From Candolleomyces eurysporus (taxonomy: Eukaryota > Basidiomycota > Agaricomycetes > Agaricales > Psathyrellaceae): a DNA stretch of 64,000 nt. Numbering within the stretch: position 1 is the first letter of the stretch; every line of letters begins with the position of its first letter. A program made the position numbers and the translations under genes. The stretch covers positions 248,001 to 312,000 of the forward strand of contig JANBPK010000730.1 in assembly GCA_027579435.1 (NCBI GenBank), written 5' to 3'. Of this stretch, positions 34,532-46,492 are shown piece after piece. Under the pieces are notes generated by a model that was not told the DNA's origin, made no database searches, and was given only the letters and a program-made list of their open reading frames with translations.

Positions 34532-37500
34532 ATGCCAGCGATGACCAAGGACCCCTACCTGGACCAGATTCCGGGCTATGTCGCAGCCGTCTTCCACCAA
34601 GCCCAACTTCCTCCGGTCAACTATCGCAAGAACTGCGTCAACCTGCACAAGATCCAGGACAGGGCCAAAGACATCACACTCTCGGCTGGGAGGGGCCGGA
34701 TTAAGGTTATCGGGGAGGCGGCATTCCAGAATGCGTTCTTGACGTGTCTGTACAGGGTCTTGCCCACTCGCAAGGGCGACCTTTGTGGAGATCACGTCGC
34801 ACGCTTCATTGGGGCGTACATGAAATTCGCAAACGAAAGGGGTGCGTACATATTAGTCATTTGTGCATTTCCGGCCTTGTTGTACTGACGGTACTTGCTC
34901 AGCTCATGAGGAGCATGTCGCAGGCATTGACGCGGGGGACATCTCCCCGGACGAGGATGAGGACACTTGGGGCACCCGTTTTACCGCCAAAGTCGTCAAA
35001 GCCATCGTGCAAGGCTTCGGTGCCAAAGACAAGGCTGTTAGATTTAGGTGTATCCAGATCTTCGAGAGTATCATCCCGTTTCTAGGTCCGATTGAGTGAG
35101 TTAGTTCTGCTTTTCTTAGTGTCACAGGAGGCATCTGATACATATGGCTCAGCGAGGACCTGTATTTTGAACTCCGAAGAGGTCTGTTGGACCGTACCAA
35201 GGATAAAGAAACCATTGTTCGCTCCAATGCCGCGAAATGTCTGGCTGTATTGTGCCCTCATGAAACACCTGAAGATGCGAGGGAGGGCGAAGCGACCGTA
35301 CAAGAAACGCTGCTAGAGATGCTTTCAACAGACTCTTCTCCGTAAGTGATTTCGAGGTTCACTTCTCAAAGGTCTTATCTATATGTCCCTTGCAGCGAGG
35401 TTCGAAAATTAATTGTGGTTCACATCGCCCTCAACGATGCGACAATCCCCCACATAGTGAAACGAACTCGCGACACGGACGCCAGCGTCCGAAAGCTTGT
35501 ATACAAGGAAGTCTTGAAGAAGGGCATTTACAACCCCAATGAAGACGAGGGAACCCGACGCGGCCTATGTCACCCAGCCCGCCTATCGCTTGAGGACCTG
35601 GAAACCATAATCAAGAACGGGCTGAGGGACAGAGACTTGTCTGTGCGCGGTGCTGCGGCTTCGCTGATCGACGAATGGGTGAAGGCCTTTGAATCCGAAT
35701 GCGTCAAGCCTGAACCCGACATGGAAGAACGATTAGAGGCCGGGGTCATCTCTCTCCTGGAGTTATTCAACGTCGTCAAGCGTGCTCCTGAGGATTTGGT
35801 TGTCGTTGAGGATTTACTACGGAGTATCTTCACTTCGAGGAAAGAGCTGTTCGACCATATCGAGTTCCAAGGTGCGGTCTAGACTTTCGCATAGTGGGAT
35901 AGGCATCGCTGACGCCATCTATCACTAGACGACTATTGGAGGGAACTGGGACCTGAGAACGCCATCCTGCCTCGCGTTTTCATCCAGCACTGCCGCTCGG
36001 ACACGGGCAAGCACAACAAAGATAGGCTCGCAAACATCCTTGAGAACAACCTGCCCGTCGTGAGCGTCATCGCGAAATGTGTGGAATCGCTCTACGATGG
36101 CTTGCTGAAGGCCTACGAGAAGGAAGCCGTTGGCGACTTTTCTGGCAGGTCGGCGAAGAGGGAGTTCATCCTCCGGGAAATGCTCGTGTTCGCGCCTTTG
36201 TTGGATTCTAGTGATCAGTTTGGGTGGCAGCAGATGGATCCGTTGATCAGTGAGTGTATCGTATCGTCTCCGGTTATGCTGCTGTTCTGAGCATTTGGCG
36301 CTAGAAAGACTGCTTGAGGAAGATCAGCTTCCGTTGGCTCTCGTACCACCCTGTCTCGATATTCTTCGCAAGTTGGCTCCGAACGAGTACGAGTTCGTCA
36401 AGACAGTCGTGGAGATCGTCAAGGGGATACATGAAGGGATTGGGGACGAAGCATATTTTGTGCGTCGAGTTCCGCTTATTCGATCGATGTTGAGGGTCTT
36501 GACGGTAGCTTTTACATGCAGGACGCCAAACTCCGGCAGAGCCTGCCCGAAGAAGAGCAGGCTCAGTATGACGAACTTGATTTCCGGCAGTTGAATATTT
36601 ACATACAGATGCTCAAGCGGACCCATTCGGTGCGGATCTTCTCTTCGCATTATATTACAACTTATCACGGACTGATTGTTGTGATTTGGACCTATTACAG
36701 ACTGGCAAGCACCAGCACATCGAGCATGTCTTCGATGACGTTGTCGTGCCCAACCTCAAACGGGAGGACAATCACAGGATATTGGAAGCTGCTATGACGT
36801 GTTTAGGACTCTGTGCTCTCGTCAGGAAGGTGCGCTCCCCCCTAGGCTCCCTTCTTATGCCCGGCAACGCTCATAAAGCGCCTCGTGTTCCACAGAATGT
36901 CGTCCCCAGAGTCCTGTTAGAGTGTTTGAAACAGATATGCCGCCCACCGGAGGGCACTACCGTCGAGATTACCATCCTCTTGTTCCAGACTGTGTTTGAC
37001 CTCTTGTTGAATTATGGGAACGGGATCTATGCGCTTGCGCCGAATGAGCCAGAATTCGAAAATCTCACAGTGAGTTCTTCCCTCATTCTCCCTTCAGCCC
37101 GAATTCCCTGTCATTGATTGTTGAGTACCGCTTGCTAATCGTGCTCTTTTTTGTTTGCTTTGGTTGCCTAGCGAGAGAAAGTCCACGAAGTTTTACTTGA
37201 CCAGCTAGGGGAGCTGGGTAACCTGGAGGTCCTCGCTGTCGTATGCGAGGGACTGGCGAAGATGATTTTGAGCGGGGACTTGACGGATCCCGTGGTGCGT
37301 ACCCATAGCTTTCTTCATTTTATATGCGCGTGGTCGTATTATCATTAGTAGATGTGCTGACCTCTGAATGCAATGCGCGCAGGCTATCATCAATCTCCTA
37401 CAGCGCTGGACGGACCCTGCGATCCAGGAGTGTCAGCCTATCATGCAGTGCCTTAGTTATTTCTTCCAGCGGTATAGCCATTCGTCGGCGAAGAATCAGC

Positions 37501-39187
37501 AGACGATGCAGAAGGTACGCGTCGATTCCACCTGGCGATTGAAATATTTTTGTACTTGAAAAAGCTGACGCTTTTGTTTGACAGATCTTCATGGACGTGT
37601 TCAAGTGCGTGGCAAAGGATCGTCAGAAACTCGGCGAAGACGAGGAGATGATCTCGTCTGCGAAGTTGTGTGAATTCTTTGAGCATTGGACTCACCCTCT
37701 GGTGCTCGAAGACGTTTTGAAGTGAGTGGTTTTCTAGAAATCCTAGTACTTGGCTCTTAGGCTTGAGTAATGATATTGACCAGAACGATCTGCGCTTTAC
37801 AGGTCGAAACTCGAGACGGCCGAGTATTTCGTACATTTGGATATGGCGACTGAGATTCTGAAGGAGTTGTTTGAGAGGACGTATAAATTCCAGAGTACGT
37901 TTTGCTGCTTTTTCTCTCTCTCTTCGAATTCTCCGATGTGTATGTACGGTTCGCTGACGCTCGTTCACNTTTTTTTAGAGGAAGACAAGAAGGCGCTGTT
38001 CCAGCTCTTACCCAAACTTTATATGCCTGAACCAGACGACCATACGGACGGGCTGAAGGTTGTTCCCATCAAGCTTCTCATCGAAAACCTGCGGAAGGTG
38101 GGTTAGAACTCTACTTCCTTTTTCATTCCTATCTCTCCATGTTCGTGACCTGACATGAACACCTTTCCTTTTGACAGTACAAATCCCCTGACGGTCCATC
38201 GAACACGGCTCTCACGAAATTCGAGAACACTCTCAAAAAGCAGTACGAAGCGCAGCTGGAAGGGTTCAGCGACGAGGAGTACAGGAAACACGAAGGGTAC
38301 ATTGAGCTCTATGCGTTCCTGGATGACCTTATTCCTCTTGATGACGACGAGGAGGGAGATTCGAAAACGGGTATTGTACCTCCAGAGGAGGCGAGGATGC
38401 GTGGGCAAAAGAGGTATGTTCGGAGCATACTTAGACTCATTCGGTGCCCTAAATTGATCTTTGGTTCTCCAGACGTTCGAGGAGTGCACGGAGTGCAGGG
38501 ACGACGGATATGGACGAGGTGGAGTCGCCTGGACCACCGGAGAGCAGCAGTCGAGCGAGAAAACGGCCGAGGTTGTCCGCTGGGACGACGGATGACGATG
38601 GAGAGAGGTCGATGCACTCGTACACCAAGGAAGAGGATGTGGAGATGGGGGTGCCGCCTCAAAGACCCAGGCCCAGACTGGTTGCAAGGCCAAGACCCTC
38701 ATCAGGGTAAGTCCACTTTTGTGTAGACGGATGAGTCGTGCTCATTTTTTGGTTTGTTACCAGACCTCCAGATCCGTCGGAAGTGATTTACATTAGCTCT
38801 GATTCGGATGAGGAGGGTCCTTCTGCTCCTACTGCTTCGTCTCGTCCTCAGCCTCGTCCTCAACCTAAACCCCGGCCGAAACCGGTAGCAAGATAGTAGG
38901 TTGCCTTTTGTAACCAGTTTGATCTTCTTGTCTGACATGATTTGGGTAGTCGTAGGTCATCGCCGCCAACTGTCAAGCAAGAGGAAGAGGACCAACTTGA
39001 AGAAGAAGAGCGGGAAGAAGATATTGACCGTGATATCAGCGAGCTCCTCAGTTCACAACGAATATCATCGCCTTCGTCAAGTGTGCCTTCGCGGAACGTC
39101 AGTCATGTCACAGTCGGGCATGATTCGCTGTTCTCTTCTGATGATGAGGAAGAGGAGGACGAGGTTAGTGGGCTGCTTGCGGACTAG
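34532..39187 (+). CDS. YCG1: Condensin complex subunit 3 (YCG1 / CAP-G)
   Basis: HEAT-repeat subunit of condensin, which compacts mitotic chromosomes and binds DNA. Start ATG 34532 (MPAMTKDPYLDQIPGYVAAV). Signature stretches in order: RFIGAYMKFANER, FGAKDKAVRFRCIQIFESII, YFELRRGLLDRTKDKE, VRKLIVVHIALNDATIPHIV, RTRDTDASVRKLVYKEVL, LRDRDLSVRGAAASLIDEW, FAPLLDSSDQFGWQQMDPLI, KREDNHRILEAAMTCLGLCAL, REKVHEVLLDQLGELGN and PIKLLIENLRKYKSPDGPSN. The C-terminal third is acidic and disordered and ends DEEEEDEVSGLLAD with TAG at 39187. About 15 short introns; the N at 37969 lies beside an intron 3' end. The last intron (after PVARY) has a donor overlapping an apparent TAG. Appears full-length. Confidence 0.93.
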
Positions 39188-40398
39188 GATTAGGATCGGT
39201 CGGTGGATGGATTTGCACAGGACGGAATCTTGTTCCTCCCTCTCTTTTTTCTTCTCGAAGCTCGTTTTGCGGCTTGGCTGCTTTTCAGTTGACCTGTTGT
39301 GCACCACATACTTACTACACTCGTGGACCACGTTTCTTGGATACGCTTTTTATGCGCTATAGTAATATCAACCTCTTTTCTATATTATACCCGATTTGTT
39401 ATAGTGTACTTGCTGTGTATATTAGTACTAGTCGAAGGGAAGACTCGGGGCGAATATTGTGCTTCCCTTGGGAAATAAAATGGCAGGGCCTCTTCCCTCC
39501 CTGCTCAAGGCCATTGCGTGCGCTTTGTGGCGTCGCCCACCACCTCTTTTCGCCAGAACTTACTCAAGTGGGGGTCGATTTGGGACTCGCTAGTGCCGAG
39601 TCAACTCAGAGACCTTCACCAACGTCTAGATCATCCCATGAATGTCACCTGAATCCCTGATGTTTCGATTCGCCTTTCTTGATCAAGCTCCTTCCTCCTT
39701 TCCTCTGATCTTTCACGTACTCTATCATTAATTAGTGTGCGTTGAATATTTACAACAATCGAGACCAAATGAGCGAAGCGCTCGACGCCTGCTGACCTTC
39801 AATTGTTCGGATCGCATGCAATGCGCCACCTCGGTGTTTTTGTCAATCCTCACATATCATCTCATCTCAATACGCCGAAGAACTCGGAAGCGCTCGAGCT
39901 TCACATATCACAGGATGATGATCATGATTCGCCTCCTCTTGGCCACAGCAAAGAACCAAGATCTTGGGAGCTAACGGCACCAGATAATTTACTTAAATTC
40001 CCTCGACTTTCAACTGTTATGATTGCATCGCACCACATCGCATTGACAGCTTGACTGCCCTATTACCCTCATTTGCACTACCCGGTGAACTTTCCCCCTC
40101 TCCTGCCAAAGCTCAAGGGGGTGTCCATTGCATTCGTCGAGTTTCAAAGGCGCCGGAGACATATCATGCCAGCCGAGCTTCTTGATAGGACTACGGTATC
40201 GCCCTCAGAGGTGCAGTTGCCAGTGCTCTTTGCCGTTTCCCGTTCTGGCTGACACAGATATTGTAATTCTTCAAGTTCTTATCCGTACAGTATATGTGCG
40301 GTATGTTGACTACGCTCCACCAGTGGCCACATTCTCGTTGCTAACCCTGGTTTCCCTAGTTGTGAGCGTTACGATTTTGGTCGGTCCACCTCCGTCTT
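39188..40398. other. Intergenic, about 1.2 kb
   Basis: YCG1 3' flank and upstream region of the DUF6533 gene. The open frames here are short and lack splice or domain support. Part of 40130-40398 could hold an untranslated leader or a first exon of the next gene. Confidence 0.35.
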
Positions 40399-41910
40399 CG
40401 ATGAAGTCTTTGGTTGATTGCAACCTCTGCAGATATGCGATTACCTTCACACTCTCGATCTTGAGGCAAGCTCCTTTCTCGAGCTTGCAGCCGCTCGGTC
40501 CTGGCTAACTTACGACAGGTGTCCTTCATCTGGGCGAGGAAATGGACTATCGTCAAGCTTGNTTTTTTTGCAGGCACGATACTTACCGTTCCTTGACGTG
40601 CCCTTGATGTTTTCCTGTGAGCCTTTTATTTTAGTCTCTATGGTCTAAATCACCCCGACTCAGTTTGATGAAGTTTATTTCTACCCAAATAATGTCGAAT
40701 TTCCCGAGGTGTGTCTCTGTACTTCACTAAGTTTACCAGTGGCAGCCAACACTTACCACCAGTTTTCAACTTGGAGATTTTCTCTCAAAAATGCCGAGCA
40801 CTTGGTGCCGCTGCCACCTGTAAGACATCCCAATCTACAAGGAACTCAGCTCATTGTGAAACCTTCAAGGGATGTTTGCCTTTGGTATCGGGGCAACGGA
40901 GCTCATTCTGGTCATCAGAACACAAGGAATCGTGGGTGGAACAAGAAAATTCTGGGTATATTTGATGATCCAGATATCGGTATGCTTTATGAGTAATTGA
41001 ACATGCCCCAAACTGATCCCTTCTTGACGAAATTGCAGGTGTTTTCCATCGCCAGCCTGGTTATTATTGGAATTGCCACTTCTTCGTGGGACTGTAGGTG
41101 TCCTGCATTCCAGTCTACAACATTTACCGATAATTCTGGGATAATCTTCCCAATCATTTTGTGCAGTCCTTCATGCTTCATATTCGCATGGATGCAATCA
41201 TTCGACGCTCATTGGGAACACTCGCATCCTTTTCTATGCGTACATCGCACTCCTTGGGCACGAAATAAGTAAGTGCTGACACTCTCAGAGAGACGGCCGC
41301 TCGCTAACCTTACCCACTACATTCCTCGCGCTGACTTTGAAGTCCTCACGTCTATAACGCTGTACACTGGATTCATGAGACATCGCCACCAGCGCTCTGT
41401 CCTTGTGCGAACGCTCTACCGCGACGGGATAATCTTTTTTTGCTCTCACCTCCCGTGAGTTTAGAGAATCTCTCTCTTTGTAGTCGCAGCCTGTGCTAAC
41501 TATGGACCTCAGTCGTCTCGCTCGCTAACATCATCGTCATTTCGGCCAGCCCTGTAAGTCAGAATAGCCCTCCCTTGCCCTTCGGTCTGTTATCTCATTC
41601 TTTTGAATGGAATATCTAGCAAGAATATACTGGCCTTTTTGCAATGTAAGTCTCTTTACTTCCTATTCATTCTTGACGAAATGGCCGATTTATATCTTAA
41701 CTCGACTTGGATAGCTTTCAACGCGTCCTACACAGCGTCCTAGCCACTCGGATAGTCCTGCAGGTACGCAAAGCAGCGATACAGGAGGAACCGATTGGGC
41801 ACCAACTATTCGACTTGGATCTTCGGACGGGGATGACTCGGACGGAAGTTTCAGATTTTGTAGCGGCGAGCTCAAGTACGCGTGGGCCAACCCAGTCAAT
41901 GTATACATGA
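40399..41910 (+). CDS. DUF6533-type seven-helix membrane protein
   Basis: A spliced gene of the large Agaricomycete DUF6533 family, membrane proteins with no established role. Recognisable exons: LELAAARSWLTYDR with LHLGEEMDYRQA (the conserved N-terminal tyrosine-aspartate helix), ARYLPFLDVPLMF, TQFDEVYFYPNN, FNLEIFSQKCRALGAAAT, MFAFGIGATELILVIRT with KFWVYLMIQI, VFSIASLVIIGIATSSW, SVLVRTLYRDGIIFF, VVSLANIIVISASP, FQRVLHSVLATRIVLQVRKA, and a polar tail ending GPTQSMYT (TGA 41908-41910). At least seven introns. The N at 40562 in a T run disrupts the frame between the first exons. The start is not certain; ATG 40399 is one option. Confidence 0.65.
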
Positions 41911-42081
41911 TGGTAAATCCATAAAGACGCTGAAGATATTTGCATCCTAAATAGTATCCCATCGCTATCGAGAGGGGAAGCAGCCTTCCTTATTCGACAA
42001 ATTTATTCTAAAGATCATCATTTCATTCGGCATTCGCACCCTGAGTCGTGGTATTGCCCCACCTGAGCTCTGTTACATTTC

Positions 42082-42460
42082 TCAGGGGTAATGTGTGTAG
42101 CCGGGTGAGTCGGGGGCCGGATTCTTGTAGCGGAATACCCCGCCGATGCATGAGCACGTCGGGATCGCTAGCGTTGGGAATGGATGGGATGGAGTCGTCA
42201 GAGTGGGCACAACCCACAATTAACATTAGTGACTGAGAGTGATTTGACATACCGCTGTATGTGGTTTCACTATTAATAGTAGGAGCAGCAGCAGCGGTAT
42301 GCGTAGTAATCACGGTGTCGGCGTCAGTGGTGGGAAAGGCTTGACTAGTAGTACTAGTGGTAGTCACGATGCTGGAGCCAGTGGCAGGAGTGGCTTGAGC
42401 ATGCCGGGTAAACCGAAGGGCTAGGATTAATACTAAAGCGTAAGTGGAATTCTTGGACAT
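42082..42460 (-). CDS. Small secreted protein, family member 1
   Basis: Start ATG 42460 gives MSKNSTYALVLILALRFTRH followed by AQA, a signal peptide of about 23 residues. A threonine-rich middle (TTTSTTSQAFPTTDADTV) could be O-glycosylated. After an intron (42168-42252, gtatgt to ctag) comes IPTCSCIGGVFRYKNP then APDSPGYTHYP and TGA at 42082-42084. Mature size is about 80 residues. Members 2 (43332-43601) and 3 (56329-56760) share the signal peptide pattern, intron position and the GFRxKxPxPDSPxY block. A TATA-like element lies at about 42522-42529, 62-69 bases upstream. Function unknown. Confidence 0.65.
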
Positions 42461-42521
42461 CGTCAAGCGGAATACGAAGCGGAGGTGTTTGCTATCTGAT
42501 AGTCTCATTTCCTCTATTCTT

Positions 42522-42529
42522 TTAATATA
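42522..42529 (-). promoter_or_regulatory. TATA-like element of secreted gene 1
   Basis: TATATTAAAA read on the minus strand, about 65 bases before the start codon, in the same place and with the same flanks (gactgtatat...gag) as in the second family member. Confidence 0.5.
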
Positions 42530-42879
42530 CAGTCCCAGGTGGATGGTACGAATTGATGAAAATCTTTTCAGTAACTTCTATCATGCCGTCAAGGTTCTAG
42601 GATTCGGTGACACTTCGAACGATGATCGAGGGATTGACAGAGGGTGTTGCGGGGAGGAAACCCTGTGTGCGACTCACGATTCTCGTTCTTGAACTTGAAT
42701 TCACTGTGCGCCCGGAATCACCTCCTTGCCATGGGCGCTAAAAAAACACNGGGCCAAGAACGCAACCTTCCCCCAGTTACGACCATATGAGAGAGGGTGC
42801 TTATATGATTACTCACGCAGGCTTTTTCGCAAAGTCTTATTACACCCGTTCGGCTAGGTTCGTGGAAGTTGAGAGCTGT

Positions 42880-43200
42880 GATCATGGAAGGCGGTCAAAC
42901 GGAAAATGAATAGCTGCAGATCAAAGAACGAGTCATGGAAGGCGGTCGACTTATTTTATCGCATTGCTTCGGGGTAGATTCCTTGATTGTCGAGCTCCAC
43001 TTGGCGTGGTATACATCTTTACAGAGCTCTTCTCAAAGATTTCTCCTATTATGCCATCAAAGTTAGAGGGTTCCAACGCTTGAAGGGTGATTGAACGGCC
43101 GACAAAGAGTGTGTTGCTTGGACTTTGAGGAATCTCTACAAAGTTAACGGCTGTCGTCCTTGATTTATCCGAAAGTATCATATTCCGAGGCATTTTGACT
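42880..43200. repeat. Decayed flank copy inside the secreted-gene cluster
   Basis: This holds a diverged copy of the upstream flank shared by secreted genes 1 and 2 (words such as TCAAAGTTAGAGGGTTC, GGTGATTGAACGGC) and of the gtgatcatggaag element that also occurs near 44030 and 46295. It looks like the scar of a third tandem unit that lost its gene. Confidence 0.5.
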
Positions 43201-43331
43201 CGGGTTCATACATGCAGATTCCGTGAGAAGCAAAGGTATTCATGACCAGACATATTTCTTCTAGATGTCGTCGTTTCATTCAGTATTTGCACACTACGGA
43301 TGTGCCGTGGCTCACCTGAGCTCCGTTTTAA

Positions 43332-43601
43332 TTAGTAGGCGGAGTAGCTGGGTGAGTCGGGGGCCGGATTCTTGTAGCGGAATCCGGTTTCGTAAGTCGT
43401 GGTCGCTAGTATTGGGAATGGAATCGTCAGGTGGGCACAACCCACAATTAGCAGTGGTGTCTGAGAATGATTTGGCATACCGGTGGATGTGGTTGTTGCA
43501 TCACTACTAGTCATGGCGGTGAAACCTGAAGCGGCCTGAGCGTGTCCGGTAACCATAAGGGCTAGGACAAATATTAAAGCGCCAGAGAAATTCTTGGGCA
43601 T
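43332..43601 (-). CDS. Small secreted protein, family member 2
   Basis: Start ATG 43601 gives MPKNFSGALIFVLALMVTGH then AQA (signal peptide). A short middle (SGFTAMTSSDATTTST) is followed by an intron (gtatgc to ctag) in the same phase as in member 1, then ATTTYETGFRYKNPAPDSP and SYSAY with TAA at 43332-43334. Mature size is only about 45 residues and there is no cysteine. TATATAAAAAG lies at about 43664-43673, about 65-70 bases upstream. The flanks resemble those of member 1, so the two arose by tandem duplication. Confidence 0.65.
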   Translation of the reverse strand: MPKNFSGALIFVLALMVTGHAQAASGFTAMTSSDATTTSTGMPNHSQTPLLIVGCAHLTIPFPILATTTYETGFRYKNPAPDSPSYSAY

Positions 43602-43663
43602 CGTAGCAACACAAGACAAAGCGGGGATGTCTGCTATGGGATACCCGCTTTGCCTCTACTCTT

Positions 43664-43673
43664 TTTATATACA
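43664..43673 (-). promoter_or_regulatory. TATA element of secreted gene 2
   Basis: TATATAAAAAG on the minus strand, at a spacing from the ATG matching that of member 1. Confidence 0.55.
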
Positions 43674-44191
43674 GTCTCAGTTGGCCTGGTATGAATCGAT
43701 AGCGCTCTTCTCAGTAACTTCTATCATGTCAGTAAGGCTCTAAGATTCGGTGACTCTTTGAAGGGTGATTGAAGGATTGACAGAGGGTCTGTTGCGCGGA
43801 GATAACCCTGTGCAACTCACGGCTCTCGTACTTCAATTCATTGTGGACCCCTGTGGATCCCCGGAATCGCCTTCTTGCGATACGCGCTAATCCACGCACC
43901 AAGAATGCAACCTTCCCTCAATTAAGACCATATGAGGGAGGGGGATTAAATGATGCCTCACTCATTCGGGCTTCTTATCACAATCCCATCACACCCATCC
44001 ATCGTTTCGTTAGGTTCGTGGAATTGAAAGTTGTGATCATGGAAGTTGGCCGAACGGAAGATAGATGACTACAGCTCAAAATCTGAGCGTGAAATCTCCC
44101 AGAGCATCCTTCCTGGAGCACGAGGGTAGCAGTCAAACGAACTTCTAATGTACATGTCTGGGATTAGGCTTTTGATATGATACCAATACAT

Positions 44192-45689
44192 TCAAGATGG
44201 AATTCGATCAGGCTTCAAATACGGGCTCCAATCACATCGGAGATCCAGCATTCCCCTTTCCGCAACTCGTACAAATAACTCCCTCCACCGCGCAAGAAAT
44301 ACCTGGAGGTTCTCTTTCCATGCTTGCAGCATCTCTATGGCTGTCACGCGAGACGGGACCAAATAAGATAGCGATGAGTTTTCCGCCGTCGGTTCACTCT
44401 GCCAAGTAAGGCGTATAGTGACAGATTCGAGGAATGGCTGTCCAGCCAGCGCCTGATCCAACTCGTTCCAACAACCAAGATCAACTTCTGTGTCTTCAAA
44501 AATTGGGGGAAAGGTGTATTCCCAGTCCTTATCCCAAACGCGCTCGAGTTGCACGGTGATTGAAACATGACGTAGAGTGTGGGGGAGGGGTTGTGTGAAG
44601 AGGGCCATCAGAGAGCGACAATTGTTGTGGATGGGTTGTGCGGGCTCATAGTTGATACCGACTGACAAGTTGCGGAGAGCGCGATATCGTGCAAAAAGAT
44701 TGGGTTGAATAAAAGCACTGTCATCTAGAGAAATATTCCAGTGGATTAGTATGAAGCAACAAGATATTGTGGCGGGAGATCACACACTTTGAAGGCTGGT
44801 GATTGTCAATTCTTCGAGCGTCTCTGAGGCTTCGTCTGGGAGCCTCCACAACGAGTCATCGTCGAAATGGGTGCTAATCGTGAGTCTCTTTACTCGCGAG
44901 AAGTTGAAGTTGAAGGATGGTTCAGCTAGCCGGATCCCCCAATCTGCGATTCTATCACCTATACACGGATGAAGGAGGGTGAACGAAATGTCTTCCAAAT
45001 ATCGTGGCTGGCTCTGGCTTTCGATCATCGGTTTTTCAAAATTCGACTGATCTAAGTGCCATTTCTTGTCCCATGCCCCAGGAGCGTTCATTTCCAACTT
45101 GGTCACGCTTCCGGAGATGGACCGCAAAACCCATCCAAGAAATGAGGGCCTCCGAGTCAGAGTATTGGAGCGTGGGGGGGGGCAAGTCTCTGAGAAATAT
45201 GTCAAGAGTGACAGACGTCAAGGAAGGAGAAGCCAGAATCTGCTCCAACTGGGGTGGTAAAACTGCCTCGAGTTTCAACGAGACGAATTGGAGATGAACA
45301 TGTTCAAGATTGTCTCGAATCTGGACCGCAAGCGGAATCCATGGAAGTATCGTATCGGAGACCCACTCTTCAGTCTGGTATAGTGTTGTTATGATAGTCA
45401 ATGCCAACGATTTGATGTATTTGTGAAGGTGGTTACTGCTGAGAATAACTTCTCTCTTCGTTCTATTTGACCGTTGTTTCTTGCGTTGATCCAGGTTGAT
45501 ATCGTCAACAAGTCCAACTAGGGGGCGTCTATAGGACGTGTAACCTGTTCTCAAATCCAGCTCCCGGTAAAGATGCTTTCGCGCGAGTGGTGCACAAGCG
45601 CGGGAGACACGACAGAGATTTGAGAGGGTCTCGATGTCGTTGGACGAGAGCTCAATGATTCTGTCGACAATATCTTGGTAGAGCGACAT
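44192..45689 (-). CDS. F-box/LRR-like paralogue A
   Basis: Start MSLYQDIVDRIIELSSNDIE at 45689 is an F-box-like helix; SLCRVSRACAPLARKHLYREL follows as in fungal F-box proteins. Repeats of LALTI, SVTLDI, RLTIST and TLEELTI form a degenerate leucine-rich domain. Exon 1 ends at 44788 and exon 2 (44724-44192) reads DSAFIQPNLFARYRAL, then DLGCWNELDQALAGQPFLES and ends LKPDRIPS. The frame slips at a run of nine G at 45174-45182 (LRDLPPP on one side, LTRRPSFLGWVL on the other); paralogue B is intact there, so this is either a sequence error or a recent break. Likely an SCF substrate receptor of unknown target. Confidence 0.65.
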
Positions 45690-46492
45690 TCGTGTTTTGG
45701 CGGGATTCTGTGGCCAATCTCTGTCAGTTTGTGTCAAACCCGAATCGGAGAGTGCAGTTGAGTACCGTTTGCAATCTTGTATTCTTCTGGAGCTTCAGAT
45801 AACCCTCAGATTGACTGGTGCGAGGTTAACGTCGCGTCCTGAGGTGAGATCAACGCAAGTTCCACTGTCCAGTGTCAGCCACACTATCAGGCTAGTAGAG
45901 GCTCAAAGGAAAGTGCAAGAAGGTAGAAGCAAGTCGATGAGTTGGGGCTGTGCACTCCAGTTCGAGAAATTCGACTTCGTTCTCATGTCTCATCGCCACC
46001 TCACTTCTGGTGCTCACCCACCTTTGCAATCGACAGCCAACATCTTCCACCAACTCAATAACTGCTGAAACTTCTTGGGGACTTCGAAAGCACGACCGCT
46101 TTCACCAGTTATTTGAGAGATCCAAGCTCCGAACATCCCCCGCCTACTCAGGGCTCTCGTTCTCATCGTAGATTCCGCCCGCCGGGATCGCCGCCATTGG
46201 GACTCAGCACGAATTCGAAGCTGGAACGCGACCAAAACGCAACAAAATGTAACTCCCCGAGCTACGCCACGTTGCCTTCAGTGAAGTGACGCTGTGATCA
46301 TGGAAGGTGACCAAGGGGAAAATGGATGGCGCAGCTCAAGAAGGGAGTACAAAATTATGCAGAGAAATCCTTCCCGGGACACTGGATTGGACGCAGTTAG
46401 CGGTCAAAGAAGCTCTAATTTACACGCCTCGGGGTAGGCTTCTGTGTACTATCATACATACAATCAGGATGGAACTCGATTGCCTTCATTGA
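45690..46492. other. Intergenic between F-box paralogues A and B
   Basis: Promoter side of A and 3' flank of B. Around 46290-46360 is a gtgatcatggaag element with flanks resembling those at 42880 and 44030, a footprint of duplication. No gene supported. Confidence 0.4.

Noticed and set aside
39274..39660. 128-codon frame downstream of YCG1
   Set aside because: Lies in a pyrimidine-rich 3' flank with no domain or splice support.
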